Assembly: GCA_050084515.1 (NCBI GenBank)
Contig: CM114273.1
Span: 43,214,001 to 43,278,000, forward strand
Source of the DNA: Blasia pusilla
Taxonomy: Eukaryota > Marchantiophyta > Marchantiopsida > Blasiales
DNA: 64,000 nucleotides
Direction: 5' to 3'
A model generated the notes under the pieces. It was given only the letters and a program-made list of their open reading frames with translations. It searched no databases and had not been told where the DNA came from. Both the position numbers and the translations under genes were made by a program. This document shows, in pieces, positions 1-11,773 of this stretch (position 1 is the first letter of the stretch; each line of letters starts with the position of its first letter).

Positions 1-348
1 GCCACGATGGAGTGGAAAGATCAGAACTTCAAGGACTTGTGGGCTATGGTAAGTTGGAGCCCGTCCTTGCAATGTAAGTTCTCTAACTTGCTCATTTTAG
101 CGAATATTGCTAGGGTACAGTGTGTTAGTACTGCTATTTGTGAGAGAGCTTTCTCTGTGCAAAATGTGATCAAGACTAAAAGTAAGAATAGGTTAATGAC
201 AAAGCATTTGGATGTTGTTCTTAGGATTGCCTTGGAGGGGAAAATAGATGATTATGAAGGTTTGTTGGTTGAATCTGTAGTTCTTTGGAAGAATTCAGCA
301 CACTTTAGGTATGTGTATGCCAATCCCGAGAGATATATTCTGAGATAG
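1..348 (+). CDS. hAT-family transposase, C-terminal dimerisation region (cut by window edge)
   Basis: The open frame runs from the window edge to a TAG at 346-348. The first ATG in frame (base 7) need not be the true start, because no stop separates it from the edge. The translated end contains the hAT dimerisation signature: a 'LANIARVQCVSTAICERAFS' stretch, then 'NRLMTKHLDVVLRIALEG'. In hAT transposases (Ac/Tam3/hobo superfamily) this C-terminal region mediates multimerisation, and the S/T-x-x-CER-x-FS core is diagnostic. The spacing resembles the ZNF862/KIAA1586-like hAT branch more than plant Ac/Daysleeper, but that is an impression from memory. The RNase-H-like catalytic core must lie to the left, outside the window. 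No terminal inverted repeat can be assigned with confidence. The surviving 113 codons are uninterrupted, so this copy may be fairly young. Confidence 0.8.
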   Translation, partial: ATMEWKDQNFKDLWAMVSWSPSLQCKFSNLLILANIARVQCVSTAICERAFSVQNVIKTKSKNRLMTKHLDVVLRIALEGKIDDYEGLLVESVVLWKNSAHFRYVYANPERYILR

Positions 349-464
349 AAATTCCACGAGGAGAAGTTAGTGTAAATTTAAATGCCTTAGACCCAAGTGA
401 AGTTTTTGTGGATGTGTAAGAGAGGGGGAAAAGCTTAGTGGTAGGGATAAGGGGGTCCCTTTTC

Positions 465-503
465 TAATACATTGAAGCTTTTACTAAAAGCTTCAATGTA
501 TTA
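465..503. repeat. Perfect 19-bp inverted repeat with a 1-base centre
   Basis: The left arm (465-483, taatacattgaagctttta) is exactly reverse-complementary to the right arm (485-503) around a single C at 484. It lies about 115 bases downstream of the hAT stop codon and 12 bases before a tRNA-like fold. It could be a foldback end of a small transposon or a recombination product. No function can be read from it. Confidence 0.85.
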
Positions 504-515
504 TAGAGGGGTAAA

Positions 516-570
516 ATCCTTGGCTCCCAACTGGTGGGAGGCCTAACCAGGTTCAATTCCTGCCAAGGAT
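516..570 (+). other. Compact tRNA-like three-stem fold (SINE head or minimal tRNA-like unit)
   Basis: Three helices can be drawn from the sequence. An 8-bp closing stem pairs atccttgg (516-523) with ccaaggat (563-570). A 6-bp hairpin, ctccca/tgggag, lies at 524-540. A T-arm-like hairpin, cagg-ttcaatt-cctg, lies at 548-562. The T-arm carries a good RNA polymerase III B-box match (ggttcaattcc). It is only 55 bases long, so one of the usual D or anticodon arms is missing and it is not a functional nuclear tRNA gene. The likeliest reading is a tRNA-derived SINE head or tRNA relic. Confidence 0.5.
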
Positions 571-2349
571 GATGCACTAAAAGGGCACTAAAAGAAAGTG
601 TGAACTTTGAAGTGAATGTTTGCATGAACATTGAGGTCAAAGACTCCAGAAGTGGAGAAGAAATGAAAAAGAGGCTTAAGTCCAAGAGTACGTGAAAAAA
701 ATTTTCCGGTTAGTTTTTCAAGTGCCAGATATCAACTGAACAATATTCCGAGTAATCAGAAATGAACTGCCGAGAATAATAAAATTTCAGAAAATTTCTG
801 AACACTTTAAAAAAACTCCAGAAATTTCCCGGGAGTTTCAAATATTACCTTTTCAAACCGGTTAAATTTTTTTAATTACCGGTCTATTCAACGTACTGCC
901 AGAAATTTACCCCCTCTGGTAAAAAAACTCCCCGGACCCTGGTTTGCATCTGTGTTCAAAGGATACGTTTTAATGATCGGAAAAAAACTCCTATATTCAA
1001 ATCATATTTGAATATAGTAGTGCACGTGCCTCGAGCTGCTATTGGAGAAGTTACTCACCATGAAGGAGGGACATGAAGCAATGAGGGTCTTTAGACTCAG
1101 AGCCATACTACTATAAACAATGTACGATAGATCTAGTTGCGCAAGCCTATTAGTGAAATAACATGGCCTTCTCTCTATTGATATAAACAATTTTGAAGAT
1201 GGATTTTACCATCTATAACTCTTTGAATTTATAATATATTATATTAAGACTCATCTTTCTAAGCTTTTTTTTTCTAATTTCTTGTACTCGAATTTTACAT
1301 ATATGCTATCAAATATTTTCAAGAATAAGACATCATATTTTATTCAAGTGAAGATCTCTCATCTCCTCTAGTATCTTTGTATAGGTTGTTATTTTTGGTA
1401 TTATCTACACTCTTAAGGGAGGATTTCCTCCCATGACGACACATCTAAGGTTGACATATGGTGCCAAACATTCCCTTCCTTTATGAAAAATGTCTCTCTC
1501 ACTCAATACATTTGTAATCTATTTAGTGTAGAAAAAAAAGTTGAGAGTTATTAAAAGAGAGAACGTGCATGGCATGAACTCTTATGGGAAAATTATCAAT
1601 ATTAATTAGATACATTAGATATCCAAGTGCGTATGTTCAACACCTTAGAGGCACATTTATCTCATTCTATGTAGTCCTTAGGGCATTTTTTGTTATATTC
1701 TTCCTTTTTTACTCTTCCATTTGCTCTAGAGTATAGCTACAAGTAACTAACTCTATTATTCCATGTTATTGTAACAAGATATTAAACTTGCCACATATAA
1801 ACTCACCTTCAAATCTCTTCGTAATTAGAAAATGCCATATCCAAATTAAATTACTTCTTGACCAAATTCTTGAAACCTAGAATAAAAAAATACTTCCAAC
1901 CAAGCTTTCAAGTGTATGTATGTCGTAGAGAAATTTTCAATGAAGGACATAAATTACTCATTATCATTCAAATTTGGTTAAGATTTTATTCAAATATCTA
2001 TATGTACATGGTCACACCAGTAACTTTTCTTAAAAATGGTTTTCTCTCTTGCTCACATAATTTTTATAGGCATAACATAATTTCAAATGAGAATTATATA
2101 TTGCGGATGATGATAATTATATAACCATATTAGATTTTGGAAGATTATTTGATCATCAGTAATTGATTGATATGTCAAATTTTCTTATGCAAAGTCTCGA
2201 ATTATATTATCTTTGTATCACTCTATCTGCAATTAATACTTCTATAATATTACAATAGCATCTAGTTTCAATATTCTACTAGATCAAATTTTCCTTAATA
2301 CTATTTGTTTCTCATGAGATTTTTGATAAAAGAAGCTATTTATTATATA
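571..2349. other. AT-rich intergenic DNA, no gene recognised
   Basis: No conserved coding signal is visible, and the short ORFs on both strands have low-complexity, AT-driven composition. A perfect 12-bp inverted repeat with a 3-base loop lies at 991-1017 (ctatattcaaat / atttgaatatag). Bases 690-960 are rich in short complementary A/T and ccggt-type segments but show no defined element. Confidence 0.6.
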
Positions 2350-2515
2350 CTAGTGTATAGCCCGTGCCATGCACGTGAGTGAAGTGACTAAACACGCCGC
2401 AAAAGATTTTTTTTTACTCCCCGTAATATGGGAAATATTTTCTTGCTGTCTAGTTGCCACATGTCAAGTAGACAAGTACTTGCAGATCAAGAAGGCATTG
2501 TCCATGGTATTTTCC
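2350..2515 (-). mobile_element. Degenerate non-autonomous Helitron-like element (minus orientation)
   Basis: Read on the minus strand, the element ends in CTAG followed by T (plus-strand a at 2349, ctag at 2350-2353). It is preceded by a short hairpin built on cgtgccatgcacg (2362-2374), the usual position of a Helitron 3' hairpin. Over most of its length it aligns by eye with the better-preserved copy at 15183-15379 read in reverse. Shared blocks are the cccgtgccatgcac block, a T-run, the ttttcttgctg and ccacatgtcaag blocks, and atcaagaaggca near the 5' end. The 5' terminus is too eroded to place exactly. Confidence 0.6.
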
Positions 2516-3536
2516 ATCTTACGGTTCATGATCAACACTTGCTTGTCATTCTAGCTAGTATTGTTGCATGCAATATTGTCATGGAATAATTATAGATTTG
2601 ATGTCATTTTGCTTCTTGGAACATTCCTTATCATAAATATCTTTGATCCCATAGTACCAAAAAAATGGTTAGTAATCTCCATTTTGGGCATTTCCTTTAT
2701 CCTTAAAGGTTCCCCTCCTGCGTAAAAATTTTTTTGTTGATGATATGCCACGAGCATGTATCACTTTGACTTGGAAGAGCAACATTATGAGGAGACCCTC
2801 GCATCGAGCATACTACCCATAGTGGTTTTTGGCATTTTATGCATCCTTTTTGGCCCATGAGTTTGGCCATATATTTGGAGGTAACTAAGAATGATGCAAT
2901 TTCATTGATTTGATTATGGCGATGGGGTGTATCTACTCTAAAGTGCCAATTTTCCTACATTACCCATGCTCATCAACTTCCATGTCCAATTTTGATGTGT
3001 CCTCCTCTTTCTCATAATTGAACTCTTCTTCTAACTCTTCCTATAGTTTCTTCGATTAAGGATGCTTTTGGGATATTGTTAAGGAGTGGCGGTTAGCACC
3101 TTGCGAGCTCCCTTCTTTAGGAGTAGAAGATCAAGGGATCTTGTTCTTCTATTAGCCCACTCATATACGGCACTATTTAGTTCAAAATAACTCGAAGTTA
3201 TCTAGAGTATGTGAATACTAATATGCACATTAAACATTATAAGAGATGTTGGGAGCAAGAGGAAATCAATAGAATAGTTTCTTACCAATATGAAAAATAA
3301 ATTATACATCATCAAGAATATCTAGTCATTTATATGGAAGGAGGTCCAGAGATCCTCCACGTTCTCTACAGTGGGGTATTCTATGTATTATATAAAATAT
3401 CATAAAAAAACCGAATCATGAATTTAAACACATTATTATGCTAGGATATTCCATGTAGTCTAAATCAAAAATATGAAAATAGGTATGCATACTTATAAAA
3501 TCATTCTATAATCCCTCTATACAACCCTAGCTAGAC
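2516..3536. other. Intergenic, no gene recognised
   Basis: AT-rich sequence with scattered short ORFs. None has recognisable domains or codon structure. Confidence 0.5.
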
Positions 3537-3802
3537 CCTCGCACCTATTTATCCTCGGGTTAGTTAACCCGAGGTCAAGATCCTGAAGCCACAAGTTCTA
3601 TTTTGGATAACAGATTAAAACTTTTATTAATACCATACGTTATATGCAGGGGACTCTAGTGGAGTGGACGGTGCGCTCATTGAAAGGTGCAAGTCCCAGA
3701 TTCGAGTCTCCTCAGAGGCGACCTATTTTGCACGAGCCTTTCTTCAAACATAATCCACGTCCAACCCTAGTACCCCTATCCCGAGGATGAATAAGCGCGA
3801 GG
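3537..3802. mobile_element. Short element with 23-bp terminal inverted repeats (MITE-like)
   Basis: The left end (3537-3559) starts cctcgcacctatttatcctc and the right end (3780-3802) is its reverse complement with three mismatches, giving 20 of 23 paired positions and a 266-bp element. No clear target-site duplication is visible, so the transposon superfamily is left open. The right part carries a tRNA-like segment with pol III boxes, described separately. Confidence 0.55.
3650..3725 (+). other. tRNA-related segment with A and B boxes (SINE-like)
   Basis: An A-box match (tagtggagtgg, 3657-3667, fits TRGYNNARNGG) is followed 42 bases later by a B-box match (gattcgagtc, 3699-3708). This is the spacing of an internal RNA polymerase III promoter. 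No clean cloverleaf forms, so a SINE head is more likely than a tRNA gene. It sits inside the TIR-bounded element at 3537-3802, which implies nesting or capture. Confidence 0.5.
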
Positions 3803-5400
3803 AGCCAAACTAGTGAGTATCCTTTATCAAGTAGTGCACTTTGTCTCTACATGATGTTGTTAATCCACTCACACTTGCAACTTACTACAAACCTCTACAA
3901 ACCGTCTTTATGGAAGAAGGTCTAGATATCCTACACTTGCTCAATAGTGGATACTCTATGTATTACTTTTCAAATCACAAAAATCAAATCATGAATTGGA
4001 ATCACATGAAGAGCAAGGTATATGTAATTGGTGGTGCATTTGATCTAGGGTATTGGAAGATCTACCTTAGATGCTCAAGGCATATAGAACCCTAGCCTAC
4101 TAACTAGATGCAATCCATAATCATGATAGAGGATCCTATAAAGGGGAGTTACGCAAGTTGGTGATGAGTGGCACATGTGATGGATTAACAAAATCACATA
4201 GAGGCAAAGCGCACTATTTGTTGAGGGCCACACATCACTTTGACTAGGGTTATATGGAGGGATTCTAGTATAATTCTAGAAATATTAATCCGCATCTTCA
4301 ATTTCTTTAATTTAGACTACATGAAATATCCTAACATGATAAGGATTCTCATCAAAATATCATGAGATTACATCTATAGAGTTTCAAGTATAATTACAAA
4401 GATTAAGGCAGCTTGCTACGTATACTTTGTAAATATGAAAGATTAAGGCAGCTTGCTACGTATACTTTGTAAATATGAATAATCTTTGCAGTTTTCTTGT
4501 GGATTTAGAGAGACATTTTTTTCATACTTTCTTGATAGCGATATAATTTGTAATTTTATGATAGATGTATTTCAATTTTTACTTCATAAATACTTACAAG
4601 ATAACTATTCTAAAAAATTTATTCTAAAAAATATATATATATATATATATGGAGCCAAATATTCCACCATAGTTTTGGATTTCCTTCCAAAAAAAATTTG
4701 CATCTTATTATTCATGTATAATATATATATTCTAGCAAACTTCTATAAAGAAAAAATTAGCTCTTAGTTGCATCTCTTCACTGATTAGAAATAGAATTAG
4801 TTTTTGGAATGTTAAAAACATAATATTATTTTCCAAACAAATACTACTTATGTTATCTATATACATGACGACTAGATTTTAATAGTCTAGGCCCATATCT
4901 ATGAGTAGATTGTTCAACCAAATAGACCACATATTGCTATGTGTACTCTTTTATATTCAAATTTCATCGAAAATAAAGCAATATTCGACTATTTCTTCGA
5001 GGTCCAACTTAGAGTAACACCTCCAAGTCCTCAAACATACTTAGAAGGTGAAGTGAATTTGTCATATTCACTCCCTACCCAATCTACATCAACATATCCA
5101 TGTAGTTCCAAAGGCTTTGAGAATGAGCAATGAAGTCCAACTGGATTGTGAACTTAATTCATATACCTAGGCCTGAAGATCCGCGTGCTCACTAGTACCA
5201 GTTGCAATCAAATCTTCAAAATAGGTAATGATCATAATCATATGTTCTTCAACTCTTAGTGATTAGAGTGAAAATTTTCAACTGTGAACATGAAGGCCAA
5301 GGGATTTTGTAATTTATTGATCAGACCATATCAATCTCTTAGAGTTTGTTTGAGTCTATAAAGAGCCTTTCTCAATCCTTCTCTAAAATAAAATAAAATA
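3803..5400. other. AT-rich intergenic DNA with (AT)n and (AAAAT)n
   Basis: No gene is recognised. It contains an (AT)n tract at about 4630-4650, a tandem duplication at 4401-4480 (separate entry) and an (AAAAT)n run at about 5386-5403 that leads into the dispersed repeat at 5401. Confidence 0.5.
4401..4480. repeat. Exact 40-bp tandem duplication
   Basis: Two adjacent 40-base units (4401-4440 and 4441-4480), each beginning gattaaggcagcttgctacg, differ only at the last base. Near-identity in otherwise diverged DNA points to a recent slippage or repair duplication. Confidence 0.95.
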
Positions 5401-5537
5401 AAATCTCTTGAGTGAGAATCCCAAATCTAGATGTGAAGGTGCCATGTCGGATGCGATGTCAATTTCACATATGTGGAAGGGGTCCCATAAGCCAGATCGG
5501 CTTCTCGTGGACTAAAAATCTACTCTACTCTACTCTA
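5401..5537 (+). repeat. Dispersed repeat, copy A (pairs with 56375-56501)
   Basis: About 130 bases, starting aaatctcttgagtgagaatc and ending in a short (ctcta)n tail, match the reverse complement of 56375-56501 closely over the whole length. A shared block is gatgcgatgtcaatttcac, followed by atatgtggaaggggtcccat. An A-rich (AAAAT)n run lies before this copy and an A-rich tail lies before the other, so the unit may be the distal part of a SINE or LINE family. Its class is not established. Confidence 0.7.
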
Positions 5538-6376
5538 ATTTCCATATTAGAGAAGGATAACCTTCATGCTTATATTTAGGAGGTTGGACTATGTAAACGT
5601 CCTCCTCCAAATCTATATTAAGGATTACGTTCTTAAAACCCATTCTCCATCCATTGCTACTAGATAATGGTATAAAAGTTATGATTATGATCATCTTGGC
5701 TATGGGGGCTATATGTCTCATCATAGTCCAAGGCACACTACTATGCATATCCCTTGTTTACTAATCTGGCCTTTTATCTACTTCTATTGCCATCAAAATC
5801 GCGCGTCATCTTGAACATCTATCTAAATCCAATCGTCTTCTTATCTTTTGGAAAATGAAACAACTTCCAAGTTCGTTGCTTTTCCAAGGTTGCAAGCTTT
5901 TCATATATGTCTTAAACCCACTATGGCTTATGAATTTCATCTTCAAGAGTGTTCCACTCATATACTTGAAGAGTGTTCATCATGTATGCATGATGAATAG
6001 CCAAGAAGTTATCAAGCACAAATTTTTGTGCGTGATGTCTTATCTTGTTTGATGCTCTTAGTATGGAATTCAAATGAGGACTAGCATCCTTTCCTCCATC
6101 GCCTTTTGAAACATTCGATTGACGGAATTTTCAATGTCTTCCATTGATCTGCAACTTCACTAGATGGAATTGCTTATGGTCTTTATCTTCTAGACCATCG
6201 AATCTTAGACTTTTGAGAGTTGATAACCTCTCCTTATCCTCTATGTTATGTTGGTATTGTTGGACGATGCTTCTTGATTATGCTAGATTGTGAATAGTCT
6301 AACTCGCATATGTATGGTAACAATTTAGATTGAATCTAGTTTCTAATACCATGATTTCATTTTATAAAATACCAGA
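5538..6376. other. Intergenic, no gene recognised
   Basis: AT-rich sequence with no conserved coding potential and no assignable element ends. Confidence 0.5.
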
Positions 6377-6565
6377 TCTATATTATTATGGGAGAGTGCC
6401 CTTATAACGGAGAGTGCCCTTATAACGGGTCTTATCCCTCTTGGTTACACTTATCCTTTTGGGTCTGTAATTAATTGACAGGTGTCATTCTTTCTCTGTA
6501 AACCGAAGCGTGTAAGAGCCTTTGTCTTCTCGGGCTAACCCATGCTGAGCACATGCACCGGCTAG
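6377..6565 (+). mobile_element. Non-autonomous Helitron-like element, about 189 bp
   Basis: The 5' end is TC preceded by A (a at 6376), reading TCTATATTATTATGGGAGAG. The 3' end is CTAG (6562-6565) followed by T, so insertion at an A|T dinucleotide fits Helitrons. The 5' 25 bases are nearly identical to those of the elements at 15183 and 40457. An 18-bp unit (ggagagtgcccttataac) is duplicated exactly at 6391-6408 and 6409-6426. No coding capacity remains. Confidence 0.65.
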
Positions 6566-9500
6566 TTTCTACTTGTACAAAAATACTTCATGAAAACGTG
6601 ATAATATCTATAACCCTTCAAAATATATTGCCTAGCCCAAGACAATACGTCACTTTTTTCTATCTAACTTCTTATCATTGCTCTTTTCAGTTGGAATATG
6701 AACAAAGTAGTTCAAATAAAATATCTTAAGGATGAAAGATCATGCATTTTGCCTATGAAGGCCTCTTATGATGTCTTTATCTATGTAGATACTTATTTTG
6801 GACATGCATGCTTTGAATTTATTAGAAACACCATCCACATAATTACCTCTGCCCAAACATCTTAAGCATTTTCAAAAAATTAAACAATGCCCTCATTGTT
6901 GTGCTATATGTCTATTCTTCCTCTCTATAACTCAATTTTCTTCTAGAATATGATTGCAAGTAATTATGGCAAATATTTATTGTAATGATGTTGTAGGAAG
7001 GCAACAAACTTGCCTTCGTTTGATCTCAATTTGAGCAAACAATGTCCACATTAATCACTTCTCAACCAAATTCTCAAAGTCATGGGACACATGACATACT
7101 TTTGATTTTTCAAGAAGTATATTTATGTACTTCTATAAAGATCATTAATGAATGATATGATTAAAGTACTCATTGCTACTCAAACTACATTAAGATGATA
7201 GCAGACATCTATATGTACAAGTTGTAGTATTTTGGATCCAAGTTTATCTTTGCTTGGAAATGGCTATCTTACTTACTTTCCAAATTTACACGCACAACAA
7301 ATATCTTAATGAGTACTAGCAGAAGTAAACTATGGTACGAAGTTCATCATGTTAGAGTTTTCCAAACTCTTTTATCTCATATAGTTTATGTTTCAATCCT
7401 CCAACGTGCCTAATTAATCAATGATATTTCAAATGTTAAGGATGTAATGAGTTATAATCTAAGACCCTTTCCTAACCACATTGAACTATTGCTTCAATTG
7501 CTACTTCTTAGCTTTAATAGACGACTTGAACACTTTGGCTCGTGCATCCCATAACCGTAAAAAAAATTGACGAATGATGCCTTTGCCAATAAACTTGCAC
7601 AATTCACTTTCTAATTATCACTCTAAATATCACTATACTTAAATATGAGTATTATATTGAACTTTGGTATATATCAATATTAAGAGCATGTATGTGTAGA
7701 TTCTCCTAAATTGAAAATTCAGATGTCATTCAAGGATTCTAAGAATATTTGTGTAAATTAATTGAAAGAAATTTCCAATGATCCTAATAGAGAATTTGTA
7801 GAATAAAGGTATATTAAATAGTAAAAAAATGCAACTTGGAGAGATCTTACTTTGTGATTCATGAAAATGGATCCATCCAAAGCTCCTCAATTTCCTTGAT
7901 AATGGGAAAATATTTATATATTATATGATTGGTTGATAGCAAATCCTAGAAAAAAATTTATTTTCTTATATCTTGATGAAGAAAAAAATATGATCCTATA
8001 ATAGAATGATCTTTATCCCATCCAATAGGCATTAGTTTCACATGGTTACGAGCATAAAGAAGCCAATCTCTTGTTTTGTATAGTTAGGAGGGGCAAGATG
8101 ACCGTTTGAGCATATTCATTCTCGGATTTTCTAACTATGGTCAAGTTAGCTTAGCTGTGGGTTTCCATATGGATACAATAATTTTATTTTTCTTTCCTAA
8201 CATGCAAGAAACTATGGCATAATGGGAAATGGCCCCTTTATATCAGCATGTCCCAAGTTCAAATATGACCCCTTGATTCAAGTTTTGTTGAAGTACTCGG
8301 ATTGTGATCGTGTTGTTCTAACTCACCCTTTGACTTAACTAGAGGATAGATAGGCACAAGGAGATGACCTAAAGGTTATGATTAAATTCTTATGATTAAT
8401 CTTCTCTCAAAATTGTATGATTACTCAAAATGTTTACTTTTATCTTTTCTTTATGTTTCTTATATATTTTTCAATATTTTTTGGGTCTATAATTTTATAA
8501 AAAAATAGATTAAGTATTAAATCTCTTGCCAAATTAAATTCGATCAAACAATGTACGATGAGTTGAATTTCAAACATTTCTTAGATAAGCTCTAGAGAAA
8601 TAATAATGAGAAGTCACAAGTTTTAACGTCAAGAATCTTTGGTGAGTGAATGTATTTGATAAACCCTTGCTTTCTTATAACCTTTGGTTGATACATGAAG
8701 TTCTAAATGCTAAAAGATAATGATCTTCTTTATCAAATTTGTTTTCTTCATTTTTTTTTAAAAATTCAATAGAATATTGTAATATTTTATTTTTCTTTAA
8801 GCTTTAAAAGCATAGGCCCACTCTTTAACACAACTTTAGTTGTAGTTAACATTAAATTTTGTCTGTTAGCACACTAAGAGATGATTATGTTTTATCTTTT
8901 CTTTGGAGTACTTGGTAGGACTCCTCTATAATCTCTTTAATTCAACTTTCACTAAAGCTGGAATGGAAAGTTTATTAACCTAGATAACCCTAAAGTAACA
9001 ATCTTCTATCCTTATATGCATAATAACATTCATCCTCAAAACTTACACTTTTAGATTTTCTTCTTGTTACACTTTAGAATTCTTATGGAATTGTGCGTCA
9101 TTCCATATACCAATATTTTTAGCTAAAAATAAGAATCAAGTGAGTTTAAATTAAAATAATATAATTTATTTTTCATCGCACTTAGAGTAGAACTTGGGCT
9201 TGAGTTTTAATGTTCTTGGTGAAAATTTCCAAAATTAGTCAAACTTAATCAAGGGAGGAATAAAATGAATATTTTACAGTTAATTTATGCAAGATATGGA
9301 AAAGTATGCAATGAATTCAATTTTGGAGTTGGAAGGGTAAGGCAAATTCTTTATTGCTACAAGTTACTCTCAAAATTTTCAAAATAAATATGGAGATAAT
9401 ATATAAATTTAAAAAATAGAGAAATAATTACAAGGTTTGTTCATGGTATTACTTGAATTTTTGAAGATAATCCTATCCTCTAATGGAAAATCTCACAAAA

Positions 9501-9968
9501 AATTTTCTGTCATCAATATCTTTGTAGGTTCATTTCCAAGTTTCTAAAAAAATATCATCAAATTCGTTCCTCCCTTTCTAACATATCCCATGAACTTTTG
9601 AAATCATACTCTAAACTAGCTTGAACATCTTCTTGCAAACTTTCCCTTCAATATCCTAAAGGTCTTCCAAAATCATCCAAGAAGTACCTTCAAGGACCAT
9701 ATCGATTTCAAAATCAAAATCAATCTCTACATTCAAAGCATGATTTCACATCAATTTATTCTGTGAGAAAAAAAATTGAACAAATTATTTAATATATAAC
9801 AACTTATTCGCAATAATCCATATTTGATTAAACTTGAATATGGATAAAAATTTTATATGTAAGAACCATGATTGCATTAAAACAGACATGGACGGATAAG
9901 TTTGGATATATCTATGGGCATGAATTGAAAGAGGTAGGGCCCACACTTATAATTTATGATGAAAAGTA
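6566..9968. other. Long AT-rich gene desert
   Basis: No recognisable gene and no ORF with domain signal. A SINE-like segment at 8205-8290 is listed separately. The rest looks like heavily decayed transposon or intergenic DNA. Confidence 0.5.
8205..8290 (+). other. tRNA-related SINE-like segment
   Basis: An A-box match (tggcataatgg, 8215-8225) is followed 42 bases later by a B-box-like gttcaaatat (8257-8266), the same spacing as in the segment at 3657-3708. No complete cloverleaf and no clear tail are seen, so this is a weak call. Confidence 0.35.
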
Positions 9969-11265
9969 GGGCAAGGGCGAACTATATGACATCGACTACA
10001 AGGAGATATTTAGCCCTATTGCAAGGATGGTTGTAGTTGTAGTAAGTAAGAAGTAGAGACTACATCACATGGACGTCAAAAAGACGTCATTGAATATTTG
10101 CATGAGGAGGTATACATGGCTCAACCACTTGAAAATAAGCATCAAAAGGTTTCGTTTCGCGTATATAAATTAAAGAAAATAGTACATGAGCTTAAGCAAA
10201 GTCAAAGAGCTTGGTATGGTAAGATTACAAACGTCCTACGAGATATTGGCTTAGGATTTATAATTTTTATTCCTCGCTAAATGTCTTAAGCGGACAAAAC
10301 CAAACGATTATCATTGTATTTTACATTGACAACCTCTTGATGACAAGGAGTATTGAGGATATGGTGTAACGAATTAAGCTAAAGGTAAAGAAAAAATTTA
10401 ATATGAAGGACTTAAGAGAACTCAAGTATTTCCTTGGTGTTGACTTTATCAAGGTTGGAGAAAGCATGTGATTATTAAACGACAATTTGCTCTCTAGTGC
10501 TTTTAAAATTTGGCAAGACGGCTTGTAAGCCAATCTATATACCGTTAGATCAAAGTGTGAAGTTAATAGGGGATGAAGGAGATTTTCTTACAAATTCTAT
10601 TATGTATAGACGTACGGTTGAAAGTTTGATCTATCTATCTATAACTAGGCCAAACTTGAGCTACGAAGTTGGCTTAGTCAGCCAATTCATGCAAGCACCT
10701 TGGAAACCTCACCTCAATGTTGTGTGGAGGATTATACAATATGTAAAATTCTCTAGTCAATTTGGGTTTCAGTTTGAACCTTCTGTGAGTTTATAGTTGT
10801 AGGGATTCATAGATGCTAATTGGGAAGGAACCGTGTCTAGTGTACATTCTACATCTGGTTATTCCTTCATCTTGGGAAGTGTAGTTATAAGTTGTACTTC
10901 AAAGAAGGAACCTATAATTGCTTTATCTTCAATAGAGGGTGAGTATAGAGGAACAAACAATAAAATATGTGAGACGATATGACTTTATCAATTACTTGTC
11001 GAGATCGGTATTAGTAACTAAGAACCTAGTCTAATACATACATAAATATTAGTAGCATAAGCTTGCTAATAATTTTGTATTTTATATCCAAAAAATATAT
11101 ATAGAGATTCACTACCACTTTATCAAAGAGAAAGTGCTTGCAAGATCTTGTATACAGATAATAGAATTGCTAATATTTTTATAAAGACATTGGTCTAGAG
11201 ATAATTTTGAGATGTTTAGAAATGATTTATGTGTTAGAGATATCTATATGAGTTTGAGAGGGAGG
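9969..11265 (+). mobile_element. Ty1/Copia retrotransposon relic: reverse transcriptase to RNase H
   Basis: Several frames together spell a decayed Copia pol. 'DYKEIFSPIARM' at about 9990 is the start of the RT domain, followed by 'HHMDVKKTSLN' (family HQMDVKTAFLNG). At 10098-10280 'EEVYMAQPLENK...YKLKKIVHELKQSQRAWYGKI' corresponds to the family EEVYM..QP / LKKALYGLKQAPRAWY. 'MKDLRELKYFLGVDF' lies near 10400. At 10497-10796 'MYRRTVESLIYLSITRPNLSYEVGLVSQFMQAP' is the pre-RNase H block. From about 10800 'GFIDANWEGT...STSGYSFILGS...ALSSIEGEY' is the RNase H region. The YVDD-type catalytic motif is degraded to 'YIDNLL'. Stops and frame changes interrupt it repeatedly, so it cannot encode an active enzyme. 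Gag, protease and integrase are absent to the left. Confidence 0.9.
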
Positions 11266-11556
11266 ATTGAAGATTGAGTTATGGTGGAACTTATTAGACA
11301 CATGAATTGCTACATTTGGTATTCTCACAAAGTAGGAAAACTTAATCCTGGTTAGCCAATTAAGCCTGATTATTATAACTAGAATTACTTAACCACAATA
11401 AGTATAACTTGAGGCTATGTTTAGGATTGCTTATACAAACACTCTATATAGGATTGATAAGGGGAGGATCCCCCACTTATTTCTCTCATTGTAAAAATTC
11501 GTTCTCAATGGTGATGTGTGTGTGTTTGTAAGAGTCGTATTCCATCAATCATGTTT
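11256..11556 (+). mobile_element. Probable polypurine tract and 3' LTR of the Copia relic
   Basis: A purine run (gagagggagga, 11256-11266) directly follows the RNase H relic, as expected for the plus-strand primer of an LTR element. Downstream lie a TATA-like ctatatagg (about 11444) and a T/G-rich stretch to about 11550. The outer LTR boundary is approximate, and no matching 5' LTR was identified in the window. Confidence 0.45.
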
Positions 11557-11773
11557 GTTTAGCAATTTTTTCTTTTTTTTGTGATATATTTTAAAGGCTG
11601 TATATAGAATTTTTAAGTGTGGATAATAAGGAGAAGTAATCTCCAAGAAAAATCGGAAGTCAAAACTAGACTTTGATAAAGTCAATGAGTAGGGAAATCA
11701 CATATGATTTAGAATTTTCAAAAAATAAACCAAGGTAAATTTTAAATGTGTATGTTGATGGCAAGTCCTATTA

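Noticed and set aside
3650-3725. Functional tRNA gene
   Set aside because: A and B boxes are present, but acceptor and anticodon stems do not form.
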